Assembly: GCF_032399705.1 (NCBI RefSeq)
Contig: NZ_CP135922.1
Span: 4,898,001-4,962,000, forward strand
Length of the DNA: 64,000 bases
From: Paenibacillus sp. BIC5C1
Lineage (GTDB): Bacteria > Bacillota > Bacilli > Paenibacillales > Paenibacillaceae
Reading direction: 5' to 3'
The position numbers and the translations under genes were made by a program. The notes under the pieces are model-generated. The model did not search any database. It was given only the letters and a program-made list of their open reading frames with translations, and was not told the DNA's origin. Below, piece after piece: positions 24,389 through 32,334 of this stretch (the first letter of the stretch is position 1; each line of letters opens with the position of its first letter).

Positions 24389-24592
24389 CTATTCACTAAC
24401 TTCTGGCTTATCCTTTTGTTCTTGAATCTCAATTGCTGCCAGTGCATTCCCGATCTCCAAATCTAAAGCAGTCAGAATCTCTTTTTGATTGAGTGGATGC
24501 GAGCTAAGAACCGCAGAGATTACCTGTGTCAATTCTTCAGCTGGTTTATTCAGATCCAGTTCAACTTGGAGTGTATGTGTCATCTTTGCCAA
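24389..24592 (-). CDS. Small phage protein, 67 aa
   Basis: 67 acidic residues, MAKMTHTLQVELDLNKP then two helices (VISAVLSSHP, ILTALDLEIGNALAAIEI). Ribosome site AGGAAAGG upstream. Expressed just ahead of the lysis genes; similar small proteins occur at this position in related prophages. Function unknown. Confidence 0.55.
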   Translation of the reverse strand: MAKMTHTLQVELDLNKPAEELTQVISAVLSSHPLNQKEILTALDLEIGNALAAIEIQEQKDKPEVSE

Positions 24593-24612
24593 GACCTTTC
24601 CTCCTCTCTATA

Positions 24613-24648
24613 CGAAAATAAGCCCCTTCCAATTAAGGAATAGGGCTT
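24613..24648 (-). terminator. Hairpin terminator upstream of the lysis block
   Basis: AAGCCC..TTCC pairs with GGAA..GGGCTT around AATTAA; read leftwards it is followed by ATTTT. It could end transcription arriving from the membrane protein gene at 25007. Confidence 0.6.
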
Positions 24649-24748
24649 CATGTATTTAGCTTATTTGATTTTTGTTACTTCGGTACTACGGATAAAGAGG
24701 AATTATACTTAATTCTGTCGAATTTCGGAAAAAGAGAGGAGGAATACT

Positions 24749-24889
24749 GTGCCTAACAAAAAAGAAGAACCTCGACGTATACACGTCCAAGGTTCTGTAG
24801 ACAAAAGATCCGCTAGGCTTCAACCAGAAAAGCCAACAAAGGTTGAGCCGGAAAACACATCACAGAAATCAGAAGGAGACAACAAATGA
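24749..24889 (+). CDS. Small disordered protein with SVDKxSAR motif, 46 aa
   Basis: 46 residues starting at GTG 24749, 6 bases after GAGGAGG. The sequence is Lys/Glu/Pro rich with no hydrophobic core and contains GSVDKRSARLQPEKP. It is on the plus strand, inside a minus-strand region, and its stop overlaps the next start (ATGA). The shared SVDKxSAR motif with the following gene argues that both are real. Confidence 0.55.
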   Translation: MPNKKEEPRRIHVQGSVDKRSARLQPEKPTKVEPENTSQKSEGDNK

Positions 24890-25023
24890 GCCAGAATAAA
24901 TCATCCAGTAACAATTCGCCGCAAAGACCTCAAACGACACAGGGAAGACCGTCTCATAACAATTCTGTCGATAAACCAAGCGCTAGAATTGTTCCGAATC
25001 CTTCACCTACGAAGAAGAATTAG
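24886..25023 (+). CDS. Small disordered protein with SVDKxSAR motif, 45 aa
   Basis: 45 residues, Asn/Ser/Pro rich, with NSVDKPSARIVPNPSP near the C-terminus, paralogous to the previous product. Ribosome site GAAGGAG 6 bases before ATG 24886; start and previous stop overlap. Its end overlaps the convergent membrane protein gene by 17 bases. Function unknown. Confidence 0.55.
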   Translation: MSQNKSSSNNSPQRPQTTQGRPSHNNSVDKPSARIVPNPSPTKKN

Positions 25024-25693
25024 GAGATTGCGCCTTTTCGATGTCGTCCGGATCGAAGATTTTAATATATGTACCCGCCTTGGTATCATATAAAATCTGA
25101 GATACAGCGACTTGTCGGTTCTTGACCAGATCAGTGAAAAATTCTATATCTTCTAGATTAAGATAGCGTTCCGGCTCAAATGTTCGGGACGCTTTACTTA
25201 TACACCCAATTATCGGCTCACCATCACTATTCAATTTACCAATTTCAACGACTTGTGAATCATCTTTGAGAAAAATCTCATCCCACACAGAAGGATTCAT
25301 AGAGAAAGGTGCTACATTTCGTTTTTTTCGCACTTTGTTAATAAATTTAATATATTTATCATATACTTTAACAGCCCAAATCCAACTCATTCCATAGCTT
25401 ACCACTACACTTAATATCATGAAGACAACAAGAAACAGAATGTTGTCTGACTTGGAACTCAAATCTTTTAAAGACCAAACTATGTCGGCATTACCGAAAA
25501 AGCGTGAAACATAAATTCCGCCGTTATATAGCAATAGTGTAACAAACGAAGTCGGTAACCATAACAGCGCTGCAATAGCTGTAAACTCACCAGCCGTATG
25601 TTTTACAACGGGATTAACCCCAAATGATTGAATCCAGAAATACATTAGGAATCCAGGCAATATAAAAACGACTGTACCAATGAAATTTTCCAT
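25007..25693 (-). CDS. Integral membrane protein, DUF6338-like
   Basis: 228 residues. Three hydrophobic helices (about 4-20, 37-60, 85-108) precede a soluble C-terminal part (about 120-228) rich in strands. The opening FILPGFLMYF resembles DUF6338 membrane proteins, function unknown. Start at ATG 25693, 6 bases after GGGG; ATG 25699 is possible. It is a lone minus-strand cargo gene past the tail-operon terminator. Confidence 0.55.
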   Translation of the reverse strand: MENFIGTVVFILPGFLMYFWIQSFGVNPVVKHTAGEFTAIAALLWLPTSFVTLLLYNGGIYVSRFFGNADIVWSLKDLSSKSDNILFLVVFMILSVVVSYGMSWIWAVKVYDKYIKFINKVRKKRNVAPFSMNPSVWDEIFLKDDSQVVEIGKLNSDGEPIIGCISKASRTFEPERYLNLEDIEFFTDLVKNRQVAVSQILYDTKAGTYIKIFDPDDIEKAQSPNSSS

Positions 25694-25798
25694 TCCCATC
25701 CCCCTACACATGTTAATATTATGCAGTTACTATACCACTGTTAGCTATGTTCTCACTACTGCAATTCACCGATCATCTTCTCTGTAGGATGCAATTTT

Positions 25799-25960
25799 CT
25801 ATTTGACTTGTGTAGTCAAGATGTCTAGTCCTGAAATTACATTGATTACATCCGTAGGCTTCACGTTAGAAAATCCAACGGAAATACTTACAGGCGCACC
25901 TCCCTCAAAAATGAATTCTTTTTCATAGGACCAATCTTTCGTTTTCAGTTCTCCTTCCAT
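25799..25960 (-). CDS. Small hypothetical protein, 53 aa
   Basis: 53 residues (MEGELKTKDWSYEKEFIFEG ... VSGLDILTTQ-like C-terminus). Start at 25960 with GGTGG 9 bases upstream; a GTG at 25993 would lengthen it by 11 residues. Strand-rich, no family recognised. Confidence 0.4.
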   Translation of the reverse strand: MEGELKTKDWSYEKEFIFEGGAPVSISVGFSNVKPTDVINVISGLDILTTQVK

Positions 25961-26041
25961 TACTAAGCACCACCTTAACGTATTGTTGTCCACCTCAACA
26001 TATCACCTTTGCAATACGTCTCCACTTCGCATTCCACAAAC

Positions 26042-26071
26042 AAAAAAAGAGCCTGCTTATGTACAGGCTCT
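26042..26071 (-). terminator. Main terminator of the tail operon
   Basis: AGAGCCTG/CAGGCTCT (26048-26055, 26064-26071) with an 8-base loop is followed, read leftwards, by seven T residues. Confidence 0.88.
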
Positions 26072-26091
26072 CTCAGGTAAATTCTCTTATT

Positions 26092-26655
26092 CTATTTAGC
26101 AGTAAGTAATGCTTCATTAATTAGTTTTAATTCTGCTTCATATTTAGCAATTTCAGAATCATACTCTGAAAGTCGTTGCTCTGATACTTTAGCCGCTTCT
26201 TCGTTCCCTATGGCTTTCAACTCTTCAAGCGCTGAAGCAGTTGTTTCTCTAGCTTTTTTTAGTGGGGCAATAACATTGTTAACTGTGCTGTCTTTCAATT
26301 GATTCAAGCTTGATTTAGTTCCTCCGATATATTTATTTGTCTGAGAAGTAGTGGTATCAGAAGGAGAGCTTTCATTTGTTTCATTACTTCCTTCCACAGA
26401 AGTAATTGTTATTACTTTTCCGTTCACAGTAACATCAGCTCCTAGTGCTTCGGACAAAGTACGAGCCGGAACATTCGCCTTGCTATCAATTACCGCTCCT
26501 TTGTCCGATAATTTTGATCCGTTAACGATAACTGTATACTCTCCAGTCACTTTCTTTCCAATAAGAGATTTCACCTGATCAGCAAATGCCGCTCCCGCTG
26601 TCATGAAAACTATTCCGAGCAAGAAACCCATAGCAATATAAGCAACCTTTTTCAT
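26092..26655 (-). CDS. Secreted stalk-domain (copper-amine-oxidase-like) protein with coiled coil
   Basis: 187 residues. Signal peptide 1-25 (MKKVAYIAMGFLLGIVF). A stalk domain spans about 37-85 (EYTVIVNGSKLSDKGAVID, VPARTLSEALGADV), then a Ser/Thr/Asn linker, then a C-terminal coiled coil (120-187). ATG 26655 has GGAGG upstream. It is the last gene before the tail-operon terminator, so it is probably made late; being secreted, it is likely a cell-surface cargo protein. Confidence 0.7.
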   Translation of the reverse strand: MKKVAYIAMGFLLGIVFMTAGAAFADQVKSLIGKKVTGEYTVIVNGSKLSDKGAVIDSKANVPARTLSEALGADVTVNGKVITITSVEGSNETNESSPSDTTTSQTNKYIGGTKSSLNQLKDSTVNNVIAPLKKARETTASALEELKAIGNEEAAKVSEQRLSEYDSEIAKYEAELKLINEALLTAK

Positions 26656-26697
26656 TGATTTACCTCCGTATTGGTGCAATTTACCTATTATGATACA

Positions 26698-28917
26698 TTA
26701 CGGAGTGGTTGTCGTAAAGGTCCCACCGCCTGATGTCTGGTTCTGTGGGTTTCCGTGATTATGGTTGGCAGTTGTGACGCTGTGTCTGTGATTGTCATAT
26801 GAATATTGCAGCGCATCAATTTTGCTTTGTAAAGAAGTGAGTTGGCTCTGAAGTCCTACAATATCAGAAACTGATATCCCGTATACAAATCCTGTCCTAA
26901 AGGTTGCTGTTCCGCCAAATGTAACAACCCCCTGCAAACGGATAGGGTTTCCGGTATTATTTGATCCGAGAAAAAGGTCATTACTGAAAATAGTTAATCC
27001 TCCACTATTTTGGTAGGTGTTAATTTCTCCAGCAAATGCTCCTCCTGATCCAAAGAAAGACATCGCTGCTATTCCATCATCTGAATCAGTATTGATTCTA
27101 ATCCTATTTCTATTATTAGAGTCATATGTTCGAAATCCACTTGCATCTTGCTCCACACGTCTGCCTGTTGCTGCTGTACGGATCAAAGCACCTGTTATCG
27201 TACCACCATTAATATTTGTACCTGTAATAGTCGAAGCTGTAATTGATCCAGAGAAGTTCGCTCCAACTGCGGACATAATCCCGCCTGAAGTGACGGTAAA
27301 CATCCCATTACCTACATTTATTGAGGAACCTACGATTGCTCCATTTTTAAAGTTGGAGTACTCAATATTGGCATAGTTGGCTGTTAAACTATTCGCAATC
27401 AAATCACCCTTCATGTTTAAACGGAAAGGTGCGCTATTAAAAGCAGATGCTCCAGCAGCAATTCCGTTTGTATTGATCTGTACAATGTCTTCTCGGTTAC
27501 CGATTAACATAGATACAAAGTTACCAAGTTGGCCTATAACTTGCTCCGCCACTACGCCACCCGCTGTTATAGCAGCTCGTATTGTTTTCCATCCATCAGT
27601 GGATATCCCAAGTCCTTTAGAAGTGAACCTGACTTGTTCCAGTGGATTGGTTTTCTCTTGAGCCAATATACCGCCTTCTGGTGGATAGATCAGTTCGGTT
27701 TTGCTGTTGTTGATATCAATGACCGCTTGCTTAGCAAATGATTCAAAGACATCGGTCCGGATCTTTCCGTTTGAAAACAGGTTATTAGTAATATTCTTAT
27801 TTCGTTCCAGGTCACTGATAATATCATCGTAATCTCTTAAATTGAGATTGGAGATTGTCGGTTCAGCATGCTTATCCATACTGTATGGATACTCGGTAAG
27901 CTCTGTAATACGAGCCTTCATCCGGTTCATGCCCATATCTGGGTCGATACACATGACATCATCACCCAAGTGAGGTTTAGGTTCAGTGTGGTCGATTTTA
28001 AACAAGTCTGCCGTGGATATAGTCGCCTCCAGAGAAACTACCTCTTGTTCAAGCAACGCTTTACGTGTAGCCTTCAGCAACTCCTCTGCTTCTTCAATAT
28101 CCTGCTCGATGATCTCCCCATCATAAAACGGAACCGAATCACTCGCCCAGTACTGAGCAAAAGGAGATATGAGATAGTTGACCGCGAGTTTACCATTCAC
28201 AATCGTTCCTGGTATGCTCGACAATAAACTTCTTTCCAGTTCAGTCAGCAAGGATGCATCCATGCCGATAAACGTCCGACCGTCTTTCATTTGAGCATGC
28301 ATTCGGGTAACAAGAGATTCGCCTTTGTCTTTGAATGAGCTGGATACGATATTCTTTTTAAGCCGGTACTGTAATCCGTGGTCTGAACCTATTCTCTTCT
28401 TGAGATTAATAACGAAATTGTTGGGTTCTACCTCACACTCATACATATCAATGATTTTATTCAGGGCTTCAAGACAAGTTCCTCTTCCAAAGTCCTTAAC
28501 GTCATGTAAATCAAACGTATCGTGGATCATGAATGTAAATCTTCCACCTGTAGCTTTTGTAATCAATTCAGTCAGCTCGTTTAGATGCACGCCATAAGCT
28601 TCGTCGATGTATGAAGCATAAGGGAATTTAAAATCGTTAAGCTTGAACATGACATGATTACAATATATTGAAGCCATGAGTTTACGACCTTCACGGGATC
28701 GGCTCCGGGACTGAATGACATAAAATTGTCCGCGCTCATCTTGAACGTGGCCTTTAATTGCTATTTTTTCGCGGTAATCATCAGAGGTCATTGGAACCTG
28801 GAAGGTTATTTCATAATCACTGTTGATGCGTCTTCTTCGTTGAATGTCTGTGCTATCTATCAGCGTACCTGCACGCCGCAGATTTTTATCAAACACTTTC
28901 ATTGTAGGATTAGGCAT
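26698..28917 (-). CDS. Phage tail endopeptidase / tail-associated lysin (Tal)
   Basis: 739 residues. The first 380 follow the prophage endopeptidase tail family (gp44-like hub fold: FQVPMTSDDYREKI, QFYVIQSRSRSREGRKL, LVTRMHAQMKDG). The middle and C-terminus are repetitive and strand rich (ANFSGSITASTITGTNINGG in pieces, Gly/Thr/Ser rich), ending in a His-rich tail HNHGNPQNQTSGGG. It forms the tail tip. Start ATG 28917, just after GAGGTG; a TTG at 28929 is rejected as lacking a site. Confidence 0.85.
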   Translation of the reverse strand: MPNPTMKVFDKNLRRAGTLIDSTDIQRRRRINSDYEITFQVPMTSDDYREKIAIKGHVQDERGQFYVIQSRSRSREGRKLMASIYCNHVMFKLNDFKFPYASYIDEAYGVHLNELTELITKATGGRFTFMIHDTFDLHDVKDFGRGTCLEALNKIIDMYECEVEPNNFVINLKKRIGSDHGLQYRLKKNIVSSSFKDKGESLVTRMHAQMKDGRTFIGMDASLLTELERSLLSSIPGTIVNGKLAVNYLISPFAQYWASDSVPFYDGEIIEQDIEEAEELLKATRKALLEQEVVSLEATISTADLFKIDHTEPKPHLGDDVMCIDPDMGMNRMKARITELTEYPYSMDKHAEPTISNLNLRDYDDIISDLERNKNITNNLFSNGKIRTDVFESFAKQAVIDINNSKTELIYPPEGGILAQEKTNPLEQVRFTSKGLGISTDGWKTIRAAITAGGVVAEQVIGQLGNFVSMLIGNREDIVQINTNGIAAGASAFNSAPFRLNMKGDLIANSLTANYANIEYSNFKNGAIVGSSINVGNGMFTVTSGGIMSAVGANFSGSITASTITGTNINGGTITGALIRTAATGRRVEQDASGFRTYDSNNRNRIRINTDSDDGIAAMSFFGSGGAFAGEINTYQNSGGLTIFSNDLFLGSNNTGNPIRLQGVVTFGGTATFRTGFVYGISVSDIVGLQSQLTSLQSKIDALQYSYDNHRHSVTTANHNHGNPQNQTSGGGTFTTTTP

Positions 28918-28929
28918 ATCACACCTCAA

Positions 28930-29451
28930 TTAATACAGGAATTTGTCTCTATGTGTAACACGGATCAGTACGTTTCTACCTGTTTCAGGATCTGTCCATG
29001 TAAGATTGTTTTCTCCAAGGTTTAAATCAAAGAAATCTCCTTCAAGTAAATGTGAAGCATTAACTCCATTTTGAGTTATCTTATACGAATTGGCATCGAT
29101 AACAACTTGATCACCTGGTTTAAACGGTCCACTGAATTCCAAAAATTCCACATGGTACCGACTGCCTTTGCCGACTGCACCAAAACCAACGTTCATCACA
29201 GCTCGTTTGGTAATCTCTCGAATGAAATCCGCCTTTGTGCCAGCAGCTACATCCATAACCGCCGCAAAGGATATTTCACGGACAAAATCCCCTGCCGCTC
29301 CCACATTGACATCCATAACCGCCGAACCCGTCATTTCCATCGTTGCAGCAGCTACAGCAGATCCTGATATATCAGCAACTGCCCGGCCAAAGACGAATAC
29401 GGATATTTGGCGGTTAAAGGCCATGCGGTTAAAAGCCCCTCTGTTAAACAT
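28930..29451 (-). CDS. Tail protein with distal-tail (Dit) C-terminal-like domain
   Basis: 173 residues. The N-terminus is MFNRGAFNRMAFNR, a short FNR repeat. Then three imperfect repeats of about 20 residues (SAVMDVNVGAAGDFVREI, AAVMDVAAGTKADFIREI, RAVMNVGFGAVG). Residues 110-173 (PGDQVVIDANSYKITQNG, SHLLEGDFFDLNLGENNL, VLIRVTHRDKFLY) match the C-terminal beta domain of Dit proteins. Start 29451 with AAGGGG upstream. It sits right before Tal, where full-length Dit normally lies. Confidence 0.6.
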   Translation of the reverse strand: MFNRGAFNRMAFNRQISVFVFGRAVADISGSAVAAATMEMTGSAVMDVNVGAAGDFVREISFAAVMDVAAGTKADFIREITKRAVMNVGFGAVGKGSRYHVEFLEFSGPFKPGDQVVIDANSYKITQNGVNASHLLEGDFFDLNLGENNLTWTDPETGRNVLIRVTHRDKFLY

Positions 29452-29507
29452 GGCCTTCACCCCTTTTTGGACAAAATAAAAACACTCTCTGTTATTGGGC
29501 GTGCTGT

Positions 29508-29639
29508 TTACTTCTCAATCAGAAATTCAACTCCACTTTCAGTCAAAATAATGTCAACTTCTTTACGCAGAGACATAGGAACCACCTTGTACTCTGTTGT
29601 GCCGAAAATAATACGTTGTGCGAAGAACATAGCTACCAT
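29508..29639 (-). CDS. Small conserved phage tail-region protein, 43 aa
   Basis: 43 residues, MVAMFFAQRIIFGTTEYKVVP then LRKEVDIILTESGVEFLIE. Ribosome site GGAGG 8 bases before ATG 29639. A longer frame from ATG 29693 overlaps the previous stop but lacks a site. Proteins of this pattern are common next to tail fibers in Bacillus and Paenibacillus prophages; role unknown. Confidence 0.6.
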   Translation of the reverse strand: MVAMFFAQRIIFGTTEYKVVPMSLRKEVDIILTESGVEFLIEK

Positions 29640-29689
29640 GGCATCACCTCCTTCCAAGCGCAGAAGCAGCCAGAATAAAATGCGCTGGA

Positions 29690-30115
29690 TCATTTATATA
29701 CCTCTATGGCTATTTCAGCGATAACATCATCAGTGAACGCAGCTCGTTCTGCAAGCGCCTTGCTCTGCGCCTTCAAGAGTGTGTTGTCCTGCATAAGCGC
29801 ATCCACTTGCTTACTAAGTGCTGGGCGTGGTTCCTGTGGTGTTTCTGGATCAGTTGGATCTGGATAGGTGAAGAGTGCTTCCTTCGTTTCCAGATCAATG
29901 CGGGTAATGATCCCTCCTGCCTCTCTGTCTGACTTGTGATCCTCATAATCAAATTGTATAATTCCAACGGTTTCTGGGACACGTTCCGCAAGAGAGACAT
30001 ACGAAGCGAAATCCTGTTCAATTGTCGTGACTACGACATTACCCGAACGTTCTCCCACTTCTTGGATCACAATACCAGTATCCTTATCGTAGTAAATTCT
30101 TGCTCCAATCTTCAA
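29690..30115 (-). CDS. Phage baseplate/fiber-region protein, 141 aa
   Basis: 141 residues: a strand-rich N-terminal part (ARIYYDKDTGIVIQEVGE), a Pro-rich hinge (PDPTDPETPQEPRP) and a C-terminal coiled coil (LSKQVDALMQDNTLLKAQSK). The layout is typical of small proteins encoded after tail fibers. It follows the fiber gene by 12 bases. Confidence 0.55.
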   Translation of the reverse strand: MKIGARIYYDKDTGIVIQEVGERSGNVVVTTIEQDFASYVSLAERVPETVGIIQFDYEDHKSDREAGGIITRIDLETKEALFTYPDPTDPETPQEPRPALSKQVDALMQDNTLLKAQSKALAERAAFTDDVIAEIAIEVYK

Positions 30116-30127
30116 ATTAATCCCTCC

Positions 30128-31318
30128 TTATACTCGGAACGCTTCCCAAATATAATTAGCGTTCCCATAATACACTGGCAGTCTAAATCCATTAGGCCAG
30201 ATTGCGCTGGTGGCAGTGGTAGAACTCGCATACTCGTTAATTCTAAATATAGCTCCCATGTCATAAGTTCCATTTGTCTCATATATAAAATTGTAATCAG
30301 TTCCTTCACGCGGATTTGTAGTGTAAAAAGATTGTATATACTCCCCTATTGCTGCATCCGCATGACGTATCGTTATTCTGTTAGGCTTAAATGTTAATCC
30401 TGTCACCGCAATCATGTAGCGAGTACGATTAGTTGACCCATCCCTTAAGATTACGGTAACAGCGCCTGTTGTGGATGTCGCCGTCCCTGTTGCGTACATA
30501 GGTCCTTCGTTAAGAGTTCCAACTACGCCTCCTATGTTCACGCCGCTTCGGATATTGGCAGCAATTAGATTTGCAAATACGGCTTTAATAATACCTAATC
30601 CATTATGGTATCCAGCAGGGATTGTATACGAGCCGTTCTGAGACGTAATGTTCTGTGAAACAGCACCACGGTTAACCATCGTCCCAGCTATCCCGTTTGC
30701 CGTCGTATTACTAAACGTAGACCCTGCTAAAACTTGCGCTGCTGTTGCGTTACCCGTTGCACGGATGACTGCCGCAATCTTAGGGATAAGTTGATCCCAT
30801 GTCTCGGAAGTGGATGCCGATACCCCAATGGAGTTAAGCGCGGCAACCACTTCCGATTTCCGCTCAACCCCATACTGAAAAGCCGCAGCTACGGCAGATT
30901 CGGTGGCTGCCACGTCATCACGGTTTCCGTTCGTGGCTTTGGAAAGCATCGTGATTCCTTTTGTTGTAAGAGAAGCATTTGGAACGACAATGTTATCAAC
31001 CCTTCGGCTGACATCTTCGATATTCTCTCGGAAAGTATCATGGTCATATGCCGTGAAGAACCTTGCGAGTTTTGTGCCTACTGCCCAAGACTTGGCTCTG
31101 CTCTCAAAACCTCTGGTTATGCCTGTAATCTCATTTCCGGTTTTCCCGGTGTAAAGCACCGTCTCAGCAGATTCATCCGTTCCTAACGTAAGCAGATTAG
31201 GCGCAGGAGGTAAAACGGACCCATCCAATACTGTAAAACTGGTTTGTGCATCGTCGATCGCTTCAGCCAGTTCCGTTTGTTTACTGTTTACGGCTGCTGG
31301 ATACATTGTTTCAAGCAT
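30128..31318 (-). CDS. Tail fiber / receptor-binding-like protein
   Basis: 396 residues. The N-terminus resembles fiber attachment modules (NSKQTELAEAIDDAQTSFTV, LYTGKTGNEITGITRGFE). The centre has helical and Gly/Ala-rich repeats with NSIGVSASTSETWDQLIPKI, common in phage fiber proteins, and the C-terminal 120 residues are a beta-rich head (RDGSTNRTRYMIAVTG ... NGFRLPVYY). It probably contacts the host surface; receptor unknown. Confidence 0.7.
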   Translation of the reverse strand: MLETMYPAAVNSKQTELAEAIDDAQTSFTVLDGSVLPPAPNLLTLGTDESAETVLYTGKTGNEITGITRGFESRAKSWAVGTKLARFFTAYDHDTFRENIEDVSRRVDNIVVPNASLTTKGITMLSKATNGNRDDVAATESAVAAAFQYGVERKSEVVAALNSIGVSASTSETWDQLIPKIAAVIRATGNATAAQVLAGSTFSNTTANGIAGTMVNRGAVSQNITSQNGSYTIPAGYHNGLGIIKAVFANLIAANIRSGVNIGGVVGTLNEGPMYATGTATSTTGAVTVILRDGSTNRTRYMIAVTGLTFKPNRITIRHADAAIGEYIQSFYTTNPREGTDYNFIYETNGTYDMGAIFRINEYASSTTATSAIWPNGFRLPVYYGNANYIWEAFRV

Positions 31319-31331
31319 CGTTCATACCTCC

Positions 31332-31772
31332 TTAATTCAAGCGAATTTCAACTTGACCGGCCAGAAATTTGAAAATGTCATTATTCAAAATGCTTCGTGG
31401 TGATTCGAGGGTCCCGAAATAATAAAGGTTCCCACCCGTAGCAGCATCCCGCAGTCCGAAATGTGTAACAGTGCCCCAATTGGCTGTCGCTACTGCAAAG
31501 GCTACATCTGCCGCAGATTTGATGGCCATCTTTTGTATGTTATTCGTCAATACACCCGTGATCGGGTTAAACTCTTGAACTGTAATTTGAGAAGGTTCGG
31601 CAAAGGTTATCACTTGCCTGCCGTAACCTCCACCGGACACCTCTTGTCCCGTATCATTCCAGGTTGGATCGGATGTATAAAGAGCGACATAGAGCTTGTC
31701 CGGGAACGTGAATTTCTCGCCTCTTGCCGATACATTCAATTGTTTGGTCGCTAGAAATTTACTAATATTCAT
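31332..31772 (-). CDS. Phage tail fiber-associated protein, 146 aa
   Basis: 146 residues, beta rich, with PDKLYVALYTSDPTW, EVSGGGYGRQVITF and a final strand FLAGQVEIRLN. This VALYTSDP/GGGYGRQ pattern is found in small baseplate or fiber proteins of many phages. Lies between the Dit N-terminal gene and the fiber gene. Confidence 0.65.
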   Translation of the reverse strand: MNISKFLATKQLNVSARGEKFTFPDKLYVALYTSDPTWNDTGQEVSGGGYGRQVITFAEPSQITVQEFNPITGVLTNNIQKMAIKSAADVAFAVATANWGTVTHFGLRDAATGGNLYYFGTLESPRSILNNDIFKFLAGQVEIRLN

Positions 31773-31776
31773 CGTT

Positions 31777-32334
31777 TCACCCCTCTAATAAATATTCATT
31801 CATCAGTCTGAATTTTTTAATTGTTGTGGAGCCTGTATTGGTTAAAACAATTACCGGACTAGCTCGCTCATCCCCCGACGAAGATACTCTAATAGTTTCC
31901 GGTGAATTAACAATTGTTTCCTCCAGCATTTTTTCGTCACTTTCAGGAAATGGATGTTCACCCATCTTGATTGGGATGGTCAGTTCCCCGTCAAAAAGAA
32001 TCTTTTCAATATCAAGAGTACCGGCATATCTTCCGATGTATCTTCTTCCTGGTAAATCGTCGAAAGTGAATACGATATCCCCTTTTTTAGCATTAAAAAG
32101 AGCCGCCACTTGGGCGACTCTCCTATGATAGTCAAGGGTAGTATCTTCAGCCATTATGATACATTCCAAATTAATTACTCTTGGTCCATAGGTGCTACCA
32201 AAATCGATTTCTCCATCCCGCCCTGCAATTTCGAGACTGTAGTCCCTCGTCGGCGGCAAGACCGGGATGTTGTGTTTTTTTAAACCGAGTCCAATTGATC
32301 GGAAAGACTTACCGTCCGCTGTAGCGTCAATCAT
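31777..32334 (-). CDS. Distal tail protein (Dit), N-terminal domain only
   Basis: 185 residues. PTRDYSLEIAGRDGEIDFGSTYG split around Arg29-Gly51, RVINLECIIMAED and FTFDDLPGRRYIGRYAGTL follow the Dit N-terminal ring domain that caps the tail tube. The chain ends at SPVIVLTNTGSTTIKKFRLM plus a short tail, where longer Dits go on to a C-terminal beta domain. Its ATG overlaps the tape-measure stop (TGATG). Confidence 0.75.
   Translation of the reverse strand: MIDATADGKSFRSIGLGLKKHNIPVLPPTRDYSLEIAGRDGEIDFGSTYGPRVINLECIIMAEDTTLDYHRRVAQVAALFNAKKGDIVFTFDDLPGRRYIGRYAGTLDIEKILFDGELTIPIKMGEHPFPESDEKMLEETIVNSPETIRVSSSGDERASPVIVLTNTGSTTIKKFRLMNEYLLEG

Noticed and set aside
29508..29693. A 61-residue version of the small tail protein
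   Set aside because: The upstream ATG has no ribosome site, while the internal ATG has GGAGG at ideal spacing.
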